A stretch of 37,305 nucleotides of DNA from Psittacicella hinzii (GTDB taxonomy: Bacteria; Pseudomonadota; Gammaproteobacteria; Enterobacterales; Psittacicellaceae): the NCBI RefSeq assembly GCF_003585935.1, contig NZ_NRJG01000052.1, forward strand, positions 1 to 37,305, read 5' to 3'. A program made the translations under genes and the position numbers. Shown piece after piece: positions 33,489 through 37,305 of the stretch. Below the pieces are notes generated by a model. The model was not told the origin of the DNA and made no database searches. It saw nothing but the letters and a program-made list of their open reading frames with translations. The first letter of the stretch is position 1; every line of letters starts with the position of its first letter.

Positions 33489-36400
33489 ATGTTACAACAC
33501 ACCAACTCTTTAAAACTTAACCTCGTTTACGCTGAAATTGCCGCGCATTTGCCGACAATTATGATTCATCTTGATTCAGCAAAAATCGCAGATAACTTCC
33601 TGTACCAACCTTTTGTGCGTTATTTACGCAATGGTAATTTTCATGAAATCCATGCTACGAGTTATGAGCAAATTGCTCAACAAACTGGTATGGTATTCGA
33701 TGAAAACGCCTATAACCAACATCAAATTGCCAATATTCAAGCTAACGATTACACTAAACGTCAATCTTTAGCCCATCTAGCTGCATGGCAGCATATTGCT
33801 AATGATCCAGCTCTATTTAACCAAGACTGGGTATTAGTCTTACAAGATGATATTTCTCTCGAAAAGCAATGGTTACAAAAAATTAACTTTGCTTTAGCTT
33901 TTTTCCAGCAGCAAACTCTTGAAAATACCGATTTAACCAAAGTTAAGTGGATTAACTTACTAGATACTTTTTACCAACAACACGAACTGAATGATCCACC
34001 ATTAGAGAAATTTGCGGCTTCCTATAAGTATGACTTAGCTTTTGCGAAGGCAGGACAACACTACTTACGCCTGACCGAAGTGCCTTTACAAGCTTTAGGT
34101 GCTTACTTAATCCGTAAAAGCGCCGTACCCGAGTTTATTGCGCGTGCGCAAAAAATTAGTGTTTCAAGTCCGGCATTACTCTATACTCAGCAATTACATT
34201 TACAACACGGAGAAATCTATCAGCATGTCCCAAGTATTGCTGTACCACTTATAGCCGATCATAATCACTTAAGCTTAGAGCAAGAAAAACAACGCCAAAC
34301 TGAAATCGAAAGCGGCAAGGTTTATCAAAAACCTTACCTGCATTACTTAAGCAAATCGCACGTGCAGCGAATTATGCTTACTTAGAAGATAAAAGTACTT
34401 ACTTAGATATTTCTTGTACTTTACCTAAGTTTGTGTTCTATTTTGAGGATCAAGCTGATTCACTAGCTGAATTCTATCTACGAAATCCGCACTGTAAAAA
34501 CTTTATTCCGCTAGCAGTACCTAATCCACATAAACTAACAGCAGCCCAAATTGCTCAGCACTGGAGTTTTACGCGCCATATCCCAGATAAACAAAATCCA
34601 AACTCTGGCTTAAAAGTGATGGATTTTCATAGCTGGACATATATCGAGTGCTTAAACTTAGCCTATGCTTATTGCCAAAAATACTACGGCTGTCTACCTA
34701 ATGATTGGGTATTAATGGCATGGTCGCATGAAGAAATCGTACCTAATTGGCAACTGCGTTTTAACTATCTAGCGTATGCCTGTGCTTACTTACCTCACTA
34801 TAGTGAAGATATCAGTGGCATTCTCTTAAACCACATCGAGTTCAATCCGCAAGAACAATTAACACCACAACAACTTGAAGCAACCTCTAGTGTTAAGCTT
34901 GCCAAAAATAATTTCCTCGAACTTGATGAAGAATTTATAACTGGACAAGCAGGTAAACCTTTTTACCTCTCTCAAGTTATTTCTCTTGCCTATTTTAACT
35001 TCTTATTTAGCGCTATGCGGTTTAAAACCCTTGAGAAGTTTGCCCAATCGGAACAAAAGATTTACGCTAATTTAGTAGTCGAAGTTAATCCAAACTTATA
35101 TGCTTTAATGCCGAGTTTAGCGACTAGGACGAAAAACCTAGAAGAGGAATATTTAGTCATGCGCAATGTGCAGCACGAACTACAATCTCTTGCTAAGGCT
35201 TACTCTTATCGTCATCCTCCTAAACCGGCAATTAGCATTAGTGATACTCCTTTTAAAGGACGCAAAGCTAAACCTTTACCTTGGCAAAAAGAACGCCAAA
35301 AACAAGGCATGGTTGAGATTGCTGACTTTAGTTCATTACAAACAATTAATCAGCAATACACTCAAGTGGCAAGTGTGGATAGTTCGGAATATAATGAGTT
35401 AAAGATACAACCTAATGCCATAAGCTTGTGTAATCCGCAACCTTATACGGCTATAGATCTACAACAAGCGCAAAGTGGTATTCGCGATCATATTCGTGGC
35501 ATGCGCAAGTTTGTGATTAATCTTGATCGTAATCCAGAACGTTTAGCAAGCTTTAAAGACAATCCTGAGGTTGAGGAATTTGTCCGTGTACCGGCTATTG
35601 ATGGCAAAGCATTAAGCCCAGAACAAATTGCGGCAAGTTTTGATCAGGAATTGTTCCATAAGCATTATCTACGCTATGCAACAGTCTCGGAAATTGGTTG
35701 TGCTCTTTCGCATCAACAAATTCTGCTCAATGTCTTAGCAGATGCGTCGATTGGGGATAATGAGTTTGTGCTTATTGCCGAAGACGATATAGTTTTATAC
35801 CCAACTTGGTATGGGCATGTCAATGAAATGCTTGAAGCTCTACTACCTAATCCAGTGCATAACATTATTGCGCTCAATAATGTTATGAGGAGTTCGTCAT
35901 TTAAATTAGGTGATATTGAACAACAGGTGAAGAGTGCAAATTTAAATTATGATCCGAGCATCGTACACACGGTAAATAACTTACCTTATTTAGGGAAAGA
36001 TCGTCCAGCACTCCCAATCTTAACGCATAATAATGCACGTAACACTAGTCTGGTTGGCGTAAAAGAGTTCACTCCTCGCGGTGGTGGTTTTTACTTAGTA
36101 CGCAAACGTGCTATTCGTGAAAATCAAGAGATGCTAACTGGAAAATGCTTCTGGTTAGCCGATGATTTTGCGCTTATTCTCAAGCATCCTTCGACTAATG
36201 AGTTAGCTTTTGGTTTACCAATCTTTTGCTATCAAAACTATTCTAAATTACCGTCTAATTTAGAAGAAGATCGTAAACAAAGTGAATTAAATCAACTTAA
36301 ACTCGCACGCAGAAATCCGCTCGACAAAAACCAGTACTATCAAAAACTTGATAAGTCGCTATTCTACGTGCTGCAACATAGTCTTTCACGCGAAGAGATT

Positions 36401-37024
36401 CTGCAAAAATATCCTGGCATGCGTATTATTACTAAACCTGATATTCAAAGCATTAAGCCAGAAATCTTAGACAAGCATATCGACTTTGCAGCTCTGAGCC
36501 AACATTTAGTACGAGCTCCGAGTGAGGAAGAAATCTCTGATCTGATTATGATGCGTACTTTAGTGCATCATGTGGAACAGGAGTATCATGGTCGCATACA
36601 AATGATTTTCTGTATTCGTGATGATCAGGAGTTTAATAAAGAAATACTTAAGAAAGTCTCTAAATATATCTATTGGGTATCTAACCGCGGCACTTTAATG
36701 GCTTACTACGGCACGCTTGGAGCACCTGGACAACCAGAGAATCAGGTCATGAATTCCCAAGAGTTCAAAGAATTTACTGGCATGGAAAGTTTCGAACATT
36801 GGTTAGTCTCGAAAGAGGATAATATGGGAGTTGATTATCATGCTGATAAATCAATCCTCCCTAGCCTAACGGCTTTCTGGTTTATGTCCAATAAAATAAA
36901 ACTGGCTGCTCTCCAACAACCAAGTAAATATCCTGCAGCTTATCTGCAGAATTACTTCTATACTCAAGATGAGCACGAGATTGCATTTGCTAATCCTCCA
37001 GTTTTTGTGCCACGCAAAGATTAG
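33489..37024 (+). pseudogene. Second multi-module family 25-type glycosyltransferase, frameshifted
   Basis: Paralogue of the preceding gene, split by a frameshift. The first part (33489-34385) covers module A: SLAHLAAWQ and VLVLQDDISLEKQW, D120-D121. It ends prematurely in RIMLT. The second part is in another frame and continues the paralogue's sequence from IARAANYAYLED. Restoring one A at the AAA of 34353-34355 (AAA to AAAA) joins them as LSKIARAANY and gives 1178 aa, close to 1231. Module B then reads VLMAWSHEEIVPNW, module C RKFVINLDRNPERL, EIGCALSHQ and VLIAEDDIVLYPTW (D766-D767), module D MIFCIRDDQEFNKE (D1045-D1046). The GTG at 34433 is an internal codon, not a credible start. Either a real one-base homopolymer deletion or a sequencing error. 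It ends in TAG. Confidence 0.8.
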
Positions 37025-37134
37025 TTGGATAAAGCAAATAAGCCACACCTAAGAGAATCCACATAAGTGAAGCTTCTCTGACATAAAATTGTAAATTAGT
37101 GACACTCTAGTTAGCAAAGTTGACTAGCACGAAA

Positions 37135-37177
37135 GCACTAGCACAAAACATAAGTGTACTAGGCAAAATGCTAGTGC
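37135..37177. other. Hairpin downstream of the glycosyltransferase locus
   Basis: GCACTAGCA / TGCTAGTGC (37135-37143, 37169-37177) in a stretch with several CTAGCAC/GTGCTAG words. No T-run. Confidence 0.4.
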
Positions 37178-37228
37178 TAGGCTACTAAGCTCGCAAAGAG
37201 CTCACACTAATAGCAAACACCATTTAAT

Positions 37229-37264
37229 AAAGGGTAGTACAAATGTACTACCCTTTATTTATTA
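37229..37264. terminator. Terminator after the glycosyltransferase locus
   Basis: AAAGGGTAGTAC / GTACTACCCTTT (37229-37240, 37245-37256), AAAT loop, then ATTTATT; T-rich on both sides, so possibly bidirectional. It is 205 nt past the last stop and may also serve a gene beyond the window. Confidence 0.75.
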
Positions 37265-37305
37265 CCAGCTTAAGCCTAATTTCCAGAAAATTTAAAGTCT
37301 TCAAT

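Noticed and set aside
165..37024. Full UGA=Trp genetic code
   Set aside because: All other Trp residues are TGG and all other conserved genes are complete under the standard code; only the stop-codon bias and one TGA remain, reported as findings.
34433..37024. Separate glycosyltransferase gene starting at GTG 34433
   Set aside because: The frame and the paralogue alignment extend upstream of this codon to the frameshift; it is an internal codon.
1..37305. Pasteurellaceae DNA uptake sequences
   Set aside because: Neither AAGTGCGGT nor ACAAGCGGT was seen on either strand by eye.

Overview
The window is AT-rich DNA from a gammaproteobacterium. TehB has the two-domain (cupin-like plus methyltransferase) form known from Haemophilus, and fruBKA, aspS-yebC-ruvC, cmoA, msrC and yjdM all read as gammaproteobacterial. 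A Pasteurellales-related lineage fits best, but I saw neither classical Pasteurellaceae uptake word (AAGTGCGGT, ACAAGCGGT), so it may lie outside Pasteurellaceae. Psittacicella-like bacteria are a guess only. No rRNA, tRNA, IS element, phage gene or CRISPR array was seen.

Layout. 165-1343: rnhB (minus). 1344-3444: about 2 kb without a credible gene, holding a cluster of strong dyads (1885-2343). 3445-8462: promoter, a 420-nt structured leader, fruB-fruK-fruA for fructose uptake and phosphorylation, then gntK. 8544-12865 (minus): tehB and three membrane proteins of unknown function, two of which look damaged at the 3' end. 12874-16612 (minus): aspS-yebC-ruvC, with ruvC abutting the last membrane gene. 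16949-18978 (plus): cmoA and a yagU broken by an in-frame TGA. 19148-22412 (minus): bioB and sdaA. 23183-24578 (plus): yjdM, a candidate small RNA and msrC. 24663-29071 (minus): flavin reductase family protein, a small membrane protein, dksA and trmO. 29601-37024 (plus): two giant tandem paralogues of glycosyltransferase family 25 type, probably for surface glycan (LOS) synthesis; the second carries a one-base frameshift.

Most striking observations. (1) DksA carries about 225 extra N-terminal residues with three AT-hook motifs and a long acidic stretch, an HMGA-like module joined to an RNA polymerase secondary-channel regulator. (2) A gene-free element at 2047-2343 folds into two perfect 15-bp arms inside a 9-bp closing helix, next to three more long hairpins. 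(3) The fru leader and, less so, the yjdM leader are highly structured and match no riboswitch class I recognise. (4) The glycosyltransferases seem to be built from four GT25-like modules in one chain. (5) None of 24 gene ends uses TGA (15 TAA, 9 TAG), while the one in-frame TGA interrupts yagU. (6) Several housekeeping enzymes carry unusual extensions (RNase HII, RuvC, BioB, DksA, TrmO). (7) Precise tandem repeats of 15, 20 and 38 bp lie upstream of sdaA, tehB and trmO.

Four genes show apparent lesions (yagU TGA, membrane-protein TAG, two frameshifts). These may be real gene decay or assembly errors; read-level data would decide. Coordinates near 11.7-11.8 kb may be off by about 2 nt.
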